From NCBI GenBank assembly GCA_039545295.1, contig BCIK01000010.1, forward strand, positions 62,001 through 126,000: 64,000 nucleotides of DNA, written 5' to 3'. This document shows positions 39,073 to 51,618 of the stretch, piece by piece. Source of the DNA: Udeniomyces pyricola (Eukaryota; Basidiomycota; Tremellomycetes; Cystofilobasidiales; Mrakiaceae). The first letter of the stretch is position 1, and each line of letters starts with the position of its first letter. Under the pieces are notes generated by a model. It was not told the origin of the DNA and did no database searches. It was given only the letters and a program-made list of their open reading frames with translations. The translations under genes were made by a program, and so were the position numbers.

Positions 39073-42000
39073 ATGCCGCCTCGTCGCCCTCCACCACCCC
39101 CACCCGCTCCCCCAGCGCCTGCTACTCCAGCTTCGGACTCGCTCAATCTCCAGGTCCAGATGCTCGGCGCCGGCCAAGAAGTTGGCCGTTCCTGCTGTGT
39201 CATCACCCATCGTGGCCGAACCGTCGTCTGCGATGCCGGTGTCGACCCAGGCGCCCATGGCTTACCGAGTCTACCCTTTGTAGATGAGCTAGACTGGAGC
39301 ACGGTCGATGTTCTGCTCATCACTCAGTCAGTCAACTAGTGCTCGACCAAGTGACTCGTCGGTATCCTGTCTGTTGGAAGGCTAAGACCCACCTTCCTCT
39401 TTCCCTCCCCTTGCTCCCCCTCTCTCTTATGCCTTTCAGCGCCCATCTCGATCACGCAGGTGGACTGGCCTACATCATGGAAAAGGTGAGAATTCTGTCT
39501 CTTTTGGCGACGCTTTCGATTCGCGTGCGAGCCGAGCTCTCCAGTCTTAGACGAGTCAAAGCGCGTGCACTGGGTCGCGCGACGCGACGCGTCAGGCCAT
39601 GCATTGAGGAAGGGTTGGAGGATAAGGGAGATGGCCGTGGAGGGCTAATGTCAGGTGCTATACATAGATACGAAGGACGTAAAGACGCTGAGAGGAAGGC
39701 GAGGGGGCGCTTATATCATGACATTTTGCACGCGTCCCCAGTGGTGAGGGAATCGGCAGCCGATGATTGTACTTGTTGTATCAGGGAAACGAGGGACCAC
39801 CATCAGACCCTTACCTTGGCTTCATTGACCCTCTCTTGGCTACAATGCGATCCATGCCTGGACACATGGTTGACCACGCTCTGCGTCCCTGTCCAGTCGT
39901 CGCTCTCCACCGCTTCGCCCGCACTGACAATGACGTACACCAGACTACTCAAGCGTTTCTGCCATGCATCATTCTGACACCCTCTGTCCCCCCTTCCCCT
40001 CTTGACATCTCTCGTCATCCCTATCTGGTACTGTGCAGACCAACTTTCGAGACGGACCTGGTAAGGTATACATGACCCACGCAACCAAAGGCATCTATCG
40101 TTACATCATGCAGGATTTCATTCGCGTTCGATCGTAAGGAATCCCAACCCCTTCTTCTGATTAGTACAATGATCTTGCTTTTCTTTTCATCTCTTCTCAT
40201 TTGAGTCGAGACGATACATCTCTTCTATCTTGTTCAAGTAACTAGGTTGACAGAATCTCACTTGGTGTCATTTTTGTTTATCATGTTCAATCGGTCTCAC
40301 TGTTGTATCCTTCCCCGCTCAGCCGATCCAATTCCTCTGACGATGCCCTCTTTTCCGAAGCCGACGTTCTCGCCTCCCTCTCCTCCATCCAAACTGTCGA
40401 TTATCATCAATCAATTCATCTCCCCGGTGGCATCCGTTTCACCCCTTACCACGCCGGGCATATCCTCGGCGCGGCCATGTTCATGATTGAAATCGCCGGC
40501 GTCAAAGTGCTCTATACGGGCGATATCTCGAGGGAGTTAGATCGGCATCTCGTCCCAGCTGAGATCCCACCAGAAAGACCGGACGTCATGATTGGAGAGA
40601 GCACGTTCGGGACTATGGCGCTGGAAGGAAGGGTAGAGAAAGAAGAAAGGTTGCTGAGTAAGTAGTTTGATTGTGAAGTAAACAACTTGCGTGATGATCC
40701 AACGCATCTCCCCCTTCCTCCCCCAATCCTGCTTATCTTTTCGGCGTGGTTTATGATTCACCAACGCTTACATTCTCATACTTTTCTTGTGCTCGCTTGT
40801 TTATCTACATTTCCTGTAGACGAGGTCCAAAAGATTGTTCGACGAGGTGGACGCTGTCTCCTCCCCGTCTTCGTCGCAGGCTCTGCCGTCGAGCTCCTTC
40901 TTATCCTCGACGAATACTGGTCCAAGAACCCCGATCTCCATTCCATCCCAATCTACTACGGCTCTCATCTCGCTCGACAATGCATGGAAGTCTACAAGTC
41001 CTACATTCACTCCATGAACGCTTCAATCCGGACGACGTTTGGTCGCCATGCGAATCCGTTTCAGTTTCGGCACATTTCGCATTTGAAGGACGTAGGGCGA
41101 TGGAAGGACGATGGTCCGTGTGTCATGTTGGCGAGTCCAGGGTTGATGCATGCGGGTCCGAGTAGGCAGTTGCTGGAGAAATGGGCACCGGAGAGTCGGA
41201 ATGGGTTGATCTTGACGGGATACTCGACATCGGGATCGATGGCAAGGGTCGGTCTTCTTCATTTTCCTTCTTTTCTTCTTTTTTCGCTTACGCCTTGAGT
41301 CTATCGATCGAGCCAGTTTGTCAGTTTTTATGATCTCTAATATACCCCAAACCTTCTTTCTCGACTCGGTTCCCTGCCCACTTCTTCTCTTGGTTATCGT
41401 TCCTATAGCACATCACCGACAAGACTGGTCTCGACGATATCGAGTCCATGTCGGGCCAAAAAGTTCCCCTTCGTATGTCGATCGAAACCGTCTCGTTTGC
41501 TCAACACGTCGATGGCACTCAAAACACCGAGTTCATTGAGCAAATCGGGGCGGCTCACGTCGTATGTTCCCTTTCCCTCATTTTTTTTTTTTTTTTTTTT
41601 TTTTTTTCTTCCTCTGTTGGGGTCTGGGGAGTTTTCTTGGTTACTTGTATTGAAGGATCAGAGGCCAATGTTGTCTGACGCCTTTGACCTCTTTGCTTGT
41701 GCTGTGTGAAAAACAACAACAACCACAACCCTTCCCTTTGTTCACATCATATCTCCAACTTTCCAAACAATCCACCTCAACCACGCCATAGGTCCTCGTC
41801 CACGGTGAACGTCATCAAATGGCCAATCTTCGGAACCAACTTGAAAAGAACGCAAAGCATCACGAACGCGACGTCAAGATCCATTCCCCCCGCAACACCG
41901 AGAAACTCGAGATCGTCTTGAGGACGGAGCATATGGCTCAGGTTGGTCTTGTTGTTGTCGTTCTTTTGTCGTCTCTTACTTTTTTTTGGTTTCGTTTGCG

Positions 42001-44398
42001 GGGGAACCGTTAAGGAGCAACGGGGGATGGAGTGAAGGGGGTGGGGAGAGGGGATAGCAAAGACGTCAGCTTTTCCTTTCTTATCGGTCCAACTGATCAA
42101 CTTATTATTCCTTGCCTTCTTTCCTTAACGTTCATTGTCCCCATTCTTCTCTCCACCTCAACTAGGCTATTGGTCTTCTTGCCACGCAACCTCCTTCGAC
42201 CACCCAACCCATCAGTGGTCTCCTCATCTCCAAAGACTTCAGTTACACCTTGCTCGACCCTTCGGATCTCAAAGACTTCACCGGGCTCGAAACGAGTACC
42301 ATTATTCAACGTCAGCGCGTCGCATTGGACGTTGGGTGGGAGTTGGTAAAGTGGCATTTGGAAGGCATGTTTGGGAGCGTCGTCGAAGGAGAAGATAAAC
42401 AGGGTTGCCCCGTTTTAAGGGTCAGTAGACCCTCAGTCTCTCTCTCTATCTCTCTCTTTTTCGCCATTCCATCCGATCTCTCATCGTTTCATGATAGAAA
42501 ACAAAACGAACTGTAATAGACGACGAATCACGATATAAGTGTGGTCGCGAGTATGTATCTCTATAAGCGTTACTGACAAGCCAACTCGATTCTCATTCCC
42601 TTCTCCTGCTTCCTTGACCTGCTTCGATGCTCTCTACCTGCTCCACTTCCCTCTTTGGATCAAACTCAGGTCATGACTGCTTTGGATCTCAAACATACAG
42701 CCGAGCGTGAACTCACTCTCGAATGGGTTGCTTCGGCTACAAATGATATGATTGCCGATGCCGCGTTGACGCTGATCATGGGGATCGATTCTAGTCGATC
42801 CTCCGTCAAAAGTGAGTCTGCCCTGATCTTTGGGGGGTTTTTTTTTTTCTTTACTTTGCTTTTTTTGCTTGTCTTCCTGGCCGTCTTGCTCCGTTGTGCT
42901 TGTTCCGTAGGTTCTTTATGGGCGCTTGGGTTGAGTTGGGCTGAGTGGGTCGCTTCGGTGACTCGGAATAGAATACTCTGAATCTCTCTCCCCTTTGACT
43001 TCCGCGACCGGACAACAGTTTACTTTTCCTATTCATTCGGATTCTTTCTCTTGCTTTTCCTATTCATTCAAATTCTTTCTCTTGCTTTGTTCTTTCATCA
43101 TCGAAGCTAACTCTTCTTGATTTGTTTCAACCTCCCAACCATCTCTCCTGCGATTCAGTGACGACTAAACGACACCGTCACGCACACTCCCATTCGCATT
43201 CCCACTCCTCTCCTCCTACTACGACCGACAAAGACCTCCCTTCGGTTCCAACGTCTTCTGCTACTCCTTCTTCTTCTTCTTCTGCTCGATCTCCGCTTGA
43301 TATGACTGCTGTGCTCCCATTCCTGACGGCTCATTTCGGGTCGGCCGAACTCGTACATCGGATCCCTCGCGCTATGGGTGCGATGTCGGAGCGTAACATG
43401 CAGAAGAAGGGAATGAAAGAAGCGCAGGTGGACGAAGCTGAAGGACGTGGGGACCAAGAAGACGACGAGGAAGATCAGCAGGGGGGTGAACATCCTCTAG
43501 AGGCAGGAAAGAGGCCGTTGAGAACGTCAACGACGCCCGAGGAAGGAGAGCAAGAGGAAGAAGGAGCTTCGTCCCAGGTCAATAGGCAAGTTACCAAAGA
43601 GGATGAACTCGAAGTGGAGATGACGTCGGTGCCTATAGGAGAAGGGGGAGAAAAAGGAAATCACGTCAGGATCCGACCGATGTTGATCGTTCAGGTCGAT
43701 GAAACCGAGGTCGAAGTCGATTTGGAATCCATGGTACGTGTTTCCTCTCTGAACGTCTTCGTCTGAGCTCCTTTTTCTCTCTTTCTTCTGCTTCTGCTTC
43801 TGCTTCTTTCTACTCGCTTGTTTTGGTTCCTTCGTCTTCTTGTATTTTTTTTTTTTTTGAAGGGGGAGGAAAGAGAGATCTGTTTCATCAACTCTTTTAT
43901 TTGTTTACTGACGTCTCGTTCTCTCCCTCCTTCTTCCCTCTCTCATCTCGTTCTTCTTCTCTTCCCTCAAATCTCATCGCCCCCTCCTGGTTCCTAAACC
44001 CTATTTTTTTCTGACCTCATTCGGTCAAACCCTTTTTTTTTTTTTTTTTTTGCCCATCCCAGACCTTGACGTCGTACCCTCCCAACGCCCCTTTGACCGC
44101 CAAAGTCCAAGCAGTCCTCTCCATGGCGATTGCCACGACGACTCCGCTCTCGACGACGTATGCCGTCCTTGCCGCTCGGAACCAAGACGCTCGGTCCACC
44201 CCCACCCCCACCACTACAACTACGCTCGGAGAGAGCCTTCTTCAACCAGGAGACTCCGTCAAGGTCACAGTGGACGGAAAAGGAGAGGACAAGGAGAAAG
44301 TGACGTTGGGATCGTTGGTTCCTGGTGAGGAAGAAGAAGAGGAGGTCAAAGGGGGAATGGAAGAAGGGAAGAGGATCAAGAGGGGATTGGAAGAGTGA
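39073..44398 (+). CDS. YSH1: CPSF73/Ysh1, pre-mRNA 3'-end endonuclease
   Basis: Ysh1/CPSF73 is the metallo-beta-lactamase/beta-CASP nuclease that cuts pre-mRNA before polyadenylation. After a proline-rich leader come MLGAGQEVGRSCCVITHRGR and a spliced HAHLDH zinc motif (exon join near 39320 and 39440). Then GKVYMTHATKGIYRYIMQDF, FTPYHAGHILGAAMFMIEI, VLYTGDISRELDRHLVPAEI, LLPVFVAGSAVELLLILDEY, CVMLASPGLMHAGPSRQLLE, LTGYSTSGSMARHI and HVVLVHGERHQMANLRNQL. All conserved metal and beta-CASP motifs are present. The C-terminal part carries a His-rich stretch (KRHRHAHSHSHSHSS), an acidic region and a conserved C-terminal domain ending GLEE before the TGA at 44396-44398. Intron 2 (about 39487-40038) is unusually long, and the intron at about 43733-44062 holds long T runs. 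Confidence 0.94.
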
Positions 44399-45209
44399 TT
44401 CTGAGGAACCGCCCCCATGAGAAAAGGAGGAAGAAGATGAAGAAGAAAAAAAAAAGAGAGAGAGAAAAAAAGAGAAAGAACAAGACACGCTTGTATATGT
44501 AGGACATAAGTTGGACGGGAAGGAGAGAGAGGGTTATACATATACATGGTCATATATATGTGTGTGTGTTGTGTTCCTTTGTGAATCGCCTTGTCGTCGA
44601 GAGAGGAAGGAGTACGTAAGTACGTGGTAGACAACGTTTGGATTCACTGAGCTTGTCGGGTCCTAACAATAAGATCATATTGGCAGCTACTTAATCCCGA
44701 TGATACATATATTCGTCATTCTTCTTGTTGTACATGCATGTTGTTCTGGTCACCATTGGTTCCTCTCAGTGGATGGCCATGACCCATGAGTTGCTGCCGA
44801 TCACGACATGGTACACTTCATTGAGGTCCCCCCCCCCCCATCTGTCGGCGGCCTCGTACGTATTTCTTCTCCTTTCCTCACAAATCTCCCTCTGTCTCTC
44901 TCTTTTTGGCGCCAATTCGAGGGAACCTTTCTGATCGATCGATACAACCAAGAGGTCCACCTGAAGACTCATTCTCGATCGGATGCCTCGCTTTCCCTTC
45001 TTTGAAAAAAAAAAAAAAAGCAATCGTTGGCCAAAGAGAAAGAACAAGAACGAAGAAAGAAAGACATCCTCAAATCGAGAGGAAACCCAGCGCCACGACA
45101 CACACACACACGCATATGGTACACCGTCTTATTCTACCCGGATGAGAAGTGTCAAAGGGGGGTTTTCGAACCCGTTAGGAGTCAAATGGATAAAGGAAAG
45201 GAAGGATCT
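44399..45209. other. Convergent intergenic region YSH1 / MAD1
   Basis: About 810 bp with two 3' ends. It contains purine-rich sequence (44420-44480), a TA/TG repeat (44533-44572), a C run (44828-44838), an A run (45005-45019) and a CA repeat near 45098-45112. No gene seen. Confidence 0.5.
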
Positions 45210-48200
45210 TTAGACGAGATCGCCATCGTCGTCGTCGACGCGGACCCATCCGGCAGCTTTACCCCTCTGTTCGTTGTGGTCCAGGGATGAGGCAGGAAGG
45301 AAAGAAAAGCAAGGGCAGAGTAGAGAGGAGCAGTAAAGGAAGCATCCGAAATGAGGAAAGACAAAGAGGATGAATCAGTCATCGTGATTTCAGACTCTAG
45401 AAGGATCAGGGTTGATGACACCAACAACAATACCAACAACAAAGAAGCAAAGAAGAAGAAAGAAAAAGGAAAAAAAAAAGAAGGAAATCACTTACCGTCG
45501 TTCGATCATACAACTCTAACGTGACGCTCGCCAAGAAGCACGGGACGTCATTCCTCTGCTCAATCCAAAACTCCCTCAACTCCTCAAAGCTCCTCGCCAT
45601 CGAGCCGGTGAGTTGCATCGTTCCGAAATGACCTTCCTGCGAAGCGAACCGAAAGGTGACGCCGGATTTGCCTTTGGGAGCATACGTCGAGTTGAGCCGG
45701 ACGTCGCCGGATTCCGAGAATTGGATGCGGAAGCCCAGGAGGGAATAGAGAGTGTCGAGGAATTCTTGAGATTTCGCTTTGAAGACCTGAAGGAGGGGAA
45801 AGGGGAGGAGAAGGGGAAGAGAGGGTTGGAGGCGGGAAAAAATAAAAATAAAATGAGGACATCTTGCGTTTCATACCCTCCTTTCAACGCTCGTTCTGCA
45901 TGACTCACCTCTTTGAGCCTCAACAACCTTTTCTCAAACTGCTGTTTCTCGTCCTCCCTTTCCCGAACCAACCTATCCCAACTCTCCCTCGGAACGCTCT
46001 CTCCACCTCGTGTCGCATCCAACAACGCCTCATTCTCCTTCTTCAACCTCTCGAGCGTCTCCGTCCTCACCGCCAAGTCCTGACTCGATGGGTTGATCGA
46101 CAAGGAAAGACAACGGAAAGTATCGGGGTTGTATTCACCAATCGCGACTCGACGCTCGAGGAGGTCATGGGCGGATTGGAGGCTCGAACGCGTCGAAGTG
46201 AGGGTGTCGATTTGGGCCGCCAACGTGGGAAGCGTGTCAAGTTCTAAGGGAAGAGTCAAACGCGAACCAAGGAGTAAGACACGAGAACAAGATGTCAAAA
46301 CGTGGAGAAGGGAAGTGGAGGGGGGGGGGGGGAAAGGTTTCCAGACAAGCCATCGGAAAAGAAATTCCGTTGGGACAGCAACCAAGAAAGACGACGTTTG
46401 ACCCGACTCACTCTTTTCCATCTCCTTCATCTTTGCCCGAGCGTCCTCGAGCAAACTCCTCTGAACGTAGCCCAACCCACTTGCGATCCTCTCTTCCGCC
46501 TGGCCTGCTTCTCTCCCCATCTCCTCCAATTTCGCCTTGTAACTTTCCAACAAGCTCTCCAAGTGGATCAACCTTTCCTCTCTAGCTTCTTCTCCTTCCC
46601 TCGCTCCTGCTTGCCCTCCTCCTCCTTCTCCTGCTCTGACACTCTTCGTACCTCCAATGACCTCCTTCCTCAACAACTCCAACCTCGCCTCTCCATTCTT
46701 CCTCTTCTCCCTCTCCGTTCGAAGATCCCTCTCTGCCTCGTCAAGCTTAGTACAAAGCACGCCGACGGCCGACTTTGAGCCTTGGGACAACACCTCTAAA
46801 CGCGATTGGAGAGAAGAGAGTTCGGATTCTTTCGTCGAGAGAAGTGAAAGGGTCGATGTGTGAAGCGAAAGGGCAGTGCACAGGCGATTTTCTAACGCTG
46901 AAGAAGAGGTGGACGTCGATGAGGATTGGGAAAGAGATCTGATGAATCCGAAACGGGAAGAAGAAGAAGAAAGAAAGAAAGCGAGAAGGGAAAAGAGGGA
47001 GTCAACGTCAGGAAACAAGAAAACTGAACCCCAATCCGCATGCCAACGACGCGAGAAGAAAAAAAAAAAAAAAAAAAAAGGGGGGGGGGGAAAGGATTAC
47101 TCACTCAACGTCCGCCTTCAATCTGTCGATCATTTCTTCGGCCCGCCTGCATTTATCGGCCCACGCGCGCTCCATCGCTTTCGCTTCCTGACGCACGCCC
47201 TCGACGTCGTCGCGGCGCTGACGGAGTTGAGCGAGCTCACTCTTTTGCGCCATCAGGGTGATGTCCTGGTTTTGAAGATTTTTGGCTTGACCTGTCACAA
47301 TTGGGGGGGGGGGGGGGGGGGGGGGAAGAAGGCAAAGATGGGTAGATGGTTTGATGAGGAAGAGATGCGAACGCGTCAGGAGTCTAGCCCTCTGAGAGAG
47401 CTAAGACATCCTCGAATTTTATTTTTATTTGAAAGAATCACTGCCTTGAGAAGGGTTACATACGATGTAGTTCTTCCCTCAAGACAGCTCCAACCTTTTC
47501 TTCCCCTTCCTCCCTCCGGACCCTCTCCAGCTCCTCGACCAACTCGCCAACTCTGCCCCTTAAAGCCCTACATTCCGCTTGCCGTTCCATCGCCTTGTCC
47601 CGATATTCCCTCAGATCCTCTTCCGTTGCAGACTGACGCGAGGTGAGGAGGGCGAGGTTAGATTGGAGTTGAGTGATGGTCGAGGTCGTCGTTCGTTGGA
47701 GAGTTTGGAGCTGGGCCGTTTGAGCGGCATGCGTCGATTGAAGGGTCGAAAGGGAAGTGCGAAGAGAGTGGATTTGGGATTGATCATGTTGCTGATGAAG
47801 ATGAGTGAATTTTAGATGTGGATGAGGATGAGGAAATGGAGGAGGGGAGTTCCGAATGACATTGAGGATCAGTGGTCAAAAAAGGGTATATATTGCAGCA
47901 CGACGATGAAGTAAGAGATCGCGTTTGGTTCCCCTCAATCTCTCCTCCCATCACTCGTTTCTCAATGTCCGGCTCGTTCGACGAGCTCTATCCATCATAT
48001 CCAGCAGGAACGATTCAAAAGGAAGTATATGGGAAGCAAACACGACGAACCTTTTCCTTGGCTTCAGTCAACCTCGTCTCTTCCGCTTCTCGGTCCCTTC
48101 TCTCCTCTTCCTCGACCAACCTGCGATTGATGCCCTTGACCGCATCGACCTCGCGTCGGGTTTCGTCCAGCTGAGCTTCGAGTTCGAGTTCGCGAGCTTG

Positions 48201-48553
48201 GGAGGCACGGAGACGACGTTCGAGGTCGTGTTGGAGCAGGAGATTGGTGCGCTTGATGGTGGAGGGCGGTTCGGGGACTGGGATAGGGGAAAGGGAGAGT
48301 GAGGCCAAAGATCAGGAGATGTCCGGTTGAATGAAGAAAAACCATCCATGAGCTCAAAGCCGTCCAAGGACGATCGATGGGCGAGCGATGGAGAAGAAAA
48401 GGGCGACATGGTCGGGGACGACGTACTGCCCGAGACGAAAGCGGCGGAGGAAGCAGAGGACGCGACGTGTTCGAGTCCGGCTTGAGAAGCGGTGCGTTTA
48501 CCGAGGGGGATGCGCGAGGACGAGGGCGTTTGGAGATAGGAGGGCCGGTCCAT
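45210..48553 (-). CDS. MAD1: Spindle assembly checkpoint protein MAD1
   Basis: Mad1 is a coiled-coil scaffold at unattached kinetochores that recruits Mad2 and, through its C-terminus, Bub1. The start at 48553 (MDRPSYLQTPSSS) follows a long untranslated open stretch lacking an ATG in frame. A Ser/Pro-rich N-terminus leads into long coiled coil over several exons (LLLQHDLERRLRASQARELE, SELAQLRQRRDDVEGVRQEA, LENRLCTALSLHTSTLSLL, HLESLLESYKAKLEEMGREA). After this comes RVAIGEYNPDTFRCLSLSIN. The C-terminal domain is diagnostic: RLLRLKEVFKAKSQEFLDTL (with the RLK motif that binds Bub1), LLGFRIQF, GTMQLTGSMARSFEELREFW and VPCFLASVTLELYD. It ends DDDDGDLV at the TAA (45210-45212). Several introns carry extreme homopolymers (A/G near 47050-47092; G at 47304-47325). 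Internal exon boundaries are approximate. Confidence 0.9.
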
Positions 48554-49221
48554 GTCGCGTAGGACTTTGGGTGGATGGAACGAAGCGATGGATGGGTATG
48601 GGCGATGGTGGACGGGCGATGGGCGATGGTGGATGGATTGCGCGAGAGGCGTGTGGGTGAGCGAATGGAATGGCGGATGGAACAGGGAATGGAATGATGG
48701 ACGATGAGCGCGTCTGTCGACTGGACGTCGTATCGTCGGGGTCGATGGACATATGTACAAGCGCGCTTATAGCCGGCCGGTGACGCGGTGAGCTCGATCG
48801 ACTCCTATCATCAGTACTGCTGTTCTACGTATCTGCCGACCCAGTCGTCGCTGGTTTTGTGAACGAACAGATGGACAGACTGCAGCTTGGAAAGCATGAT
48901 GGATATATATATTACATCCAATGTCAAACCATCCGATCATCAACATGGCCGCCCTTGGATCTGTCAGCATTGATTATCGATCATTTACGAAAAATGAAAA
49001 GCGGCGCAGGAGCAGCTTGCAGCTTGGCTCTCTCTCATCTTGTTCGCCCAGCCATTCGTTTATCATCCATCCATCCATGCTGTCACCCCTTCAACATCAC
49101 CACTCGTAATCATCCACCCATCCATCCATCCATCCATTCACTCACTCATCCACTCATCCACTCATCCATCCAACACCCAATCAATCAATCAACCTCAACA
49201 TATCCACATCCTCCCCAACCC
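48554..49221. promoter_or_regulatory. Divergent intergenic region MAD1 / BSD2
   Basis: 668 bp between starts. The MAD1 side has GGATGG-type repeats (48570-48690). The BSD2 side has CATC/ATCC tetranucleotide repeats (49065-49185). A TATATATATTA stretch lies near 48903. No gene seen. Confidence 0.5.
49110..49185. repeat. ATCC/CACT tetranucleotide tandem repeat
   Basis: Repeated CATC-type units (ATCCATCC, CACTCATC) run for about 75 bp just upstream of the BSD2 start codon, with related units on the opposite side of the same intergenic region. Confidence 0.8.
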
Positions 49222-51618
49222 ATGTCCCGCTATACGCCCATCATCAGCTCAGGTCCAGTGTCTCCTTCATCATCGAGCTACCCTCCGCGCCCCGATATCG
49301 CCCAGGCCCGCCACCAGACTCGGTCGTCTGCCTCCTCCTTTGCCACGGCCGCCTCGACCGTTGTCCGTCAGCACGAGATCGACGCTGCCTTTGATCAAGA
49401 TTCTGATGAAGACGACGACGACGATGAGCCCGACGAAAATGTACCCCTTGCGAGGACCAGGACCCGACTGGATGCACCTTCTTCCCCTCTCCACGCGTCG
49501 TCGGCCAGCTCGACGGCGGCAGTTGCTGGTGCTGCCCAAAGAGACAACTCCCTCGTCTGGGCAGCCGATGACGCCCTCGACCTGCCCCCAACCGATCCTC
49601 TCAACTCATCGACCGCACTCCGGACACCCGCTCCTATCCGAGGGGGTTCTATCAGTACCGACGCCGAGCCATCGTATGACTTTGACCGCGACTACGTGAG
49701 TGACACGTTTGACTGGTGCTGCTGTTGTCTCGTCCTTCGCTCTCCTGCGTGCACAGCAGCCAGCGCACCTTTCGCTTCTTGGCTCTTTCTCCCCTTCACA
49801 CGTATATATATATATATATATAAGCACTTGCATATACCCATATATATATACATATGACTTCTCTCCCTTTTTCCCCTGTCAACCATCATACATAGCTCAT
49901 GCTCACATGTAATCCCATCTTGGCCCCTTCCTCATACTATCCGTCCCACTCCTCTCCCAGTTCCTCCCGCCCCCCGGGTCGCCTCCGCCCGGTGCCTACC
50001 CAGAAAACTACGCCCCCACCGGCCCAACACCCCTCACGACGGTGCCAGCATACCCGAATCAGAATCGTTCCGGTCCCGTACGCTTCATCCGATCCATCCT
50101 TCCTACTCACTTTACTCGCACCGCTAACGCCGCTCGCGGGCTCAGGGGCAACGATGGCGTGTTTGCCAACGTGACGGCAAAGCCCGAGCCGGAACGGGGC
50201 TTGGCCGAACAGGGTGGAGAGGGTGAAAATGGACTCATCATGGCCGAATTTACGCAAAAGGAAGGGCCTCCGGTACGTCAATCTCCGCACCTTACATAAG
50301 AGCTGCGTGTCTGATGACTGGACCGTTTGGCTGGCCAATCCTTCAGCTTTGACTTGGGGTTTGGTCACGCTTGGCTTTGTCCGTGGCGCTGACTGGGTTC
50401 GTCTGTTCTATCCTGCCGCTTCCAGTCGTACCACAGTGCTCTCAGGGACGCTGTTCCCCCGTATTGGGAGCACAACGTCGTCGCTCCGTCGTTTGGTACG
50501 TTGCCTCTCCTCCGCTCGAACTCGCTCGCCTGTGCGACGCAGACCTCTGACTTGTTGGATTCGATGACGCTGACGCTGTTTTGGTCATGTTTGCCCTCTG
50601 TTCGTACTTTTATGCCAACACAGGTCCTCTCGGCAGTATCTCGGGTTCTGGAGACGATCTTCTCATCGATGGCCTACCCATCGGCAACTTTTTCGGCTTT
50701 GCGTGGAACTTGCTCGTCTCGCTTTCCTTTCAATTCGTCGGTTTCCTTCTCACCTATGTCCTTCACACGACCCATGCCGCCAAGTACGGTTCTCAGGCCG
50801 GTCTCGGCGTCACTCTCATTCAGTACGGTCTCTACCTTCGGACGCGAGCCGACGAGATTGCGGCGGACCCCAATGGCTTTATGGATGGCATCTCTGGCCC
50901 AGACTCGGTCCAGCAACTCGATGGAACCACCGGCAACTGGTGGGGCAGCGTCAGCGATAACGGACTGCCCGTCGCGACGCCGATCGCAGCGGCTTACCCT
51001 CCGATCGCTACGCCGACGTTCTCGAGTCCGCATGAGGGCGCAGAATGGATGCGGAATCATTCGATGGGTGCCAACGGCAGCTGGCCCTATGGCGATTCGA
51101 TGCCGAGCGGGATCGAAATTGCTCAGGCCAACGCATGGTTGAGCTTTGTGCTGATGAGTGTTGGATGGTTCATCCTGTTGATGAGCGTCGGAGGGTACTA
51201 CCGAGTCAAGCGATATGGTACGTTTCCCGAATTCTTTTTGAGGTGTTCTGTTGTTGTGTTTTTTTTTGTTTTAGTCACTGGATTTTTTTACTCTGTCCGG
51301 TCACTATCGTAAATTGCAATGCTTCCAAGATTGATGTATTGACGCAGTCCTTTCACGATTATCTTGGTGTTCGATTCGTGTCGCATCCCTCTTCAACTAT
51401 AATTAGAGCTGCAACTTCTTCGCTCCCAACAAACCGACACTTCCGATCCTTCCGCGCCTGAAGACGAGTCCAACGACACCTCAGTACGGGCTTACTTTCG
51501 TTCTGCGTCGCGTACGGCCCGTGAGCTTGCAGCGAGCGCGCGCGCCCGGGTCGAACAGCTTCGGGCAGGCCGGGATCGTCAAAGGATTCCGAATGAAGAG
51601 GAAGAACTCGTCCTCTGA
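49222..51618 (+). CDS. BSD2: Bsd2/NDFIP-type ubiquitin ligase adaptor
   Basis: Bsd2 (NDFIP in animals) is a three-helix Golgi/endosome membrane adaptor that recruits Rsp5/Nedd4 through PY motifs to sort transporters, including metal transporters, to the vacuole. Exon 1 (49222-49695) is Ser-rich and acidic (DQDSDEDDDDDEPDENVP). Exon 2 begins at 49961 (FLPPPGSPPPGAYPENY). Exon 3 supplies PPSYHSALRDAVPPYWEHN, that is PPSY plus PPYW. Exon 4 has DGLPIGNFFGFAWNLLVSLS leading into helix 1, then KYGSQAGLGVTLIQYGLYL (helix 2), a loop of about 95 residues, and AWLSFVLMSVGWFILLMSVG (helix 3). The last exon (about 51410-51618) gives an Arg/Ala-rich cytosolic tail ending EEEELVL. The same strand continues with the secreted Cys-rich gene. 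Confidence 0.93.

Noticed and set aside
39767..40075. Open frame inside the long YSH1 intron as a separate gene or exon
   Set aside because: It does not match the CPSF73 family and would interrupt the conserved join from IMEK to TNFRDG.
48554..48760. Longer N-terminus for MAD1
   Set aside because: The frame stays open upstream but has no ATG. The repeats there (HHRPSPVHHRPYP) look like promoter repeats read as protein.
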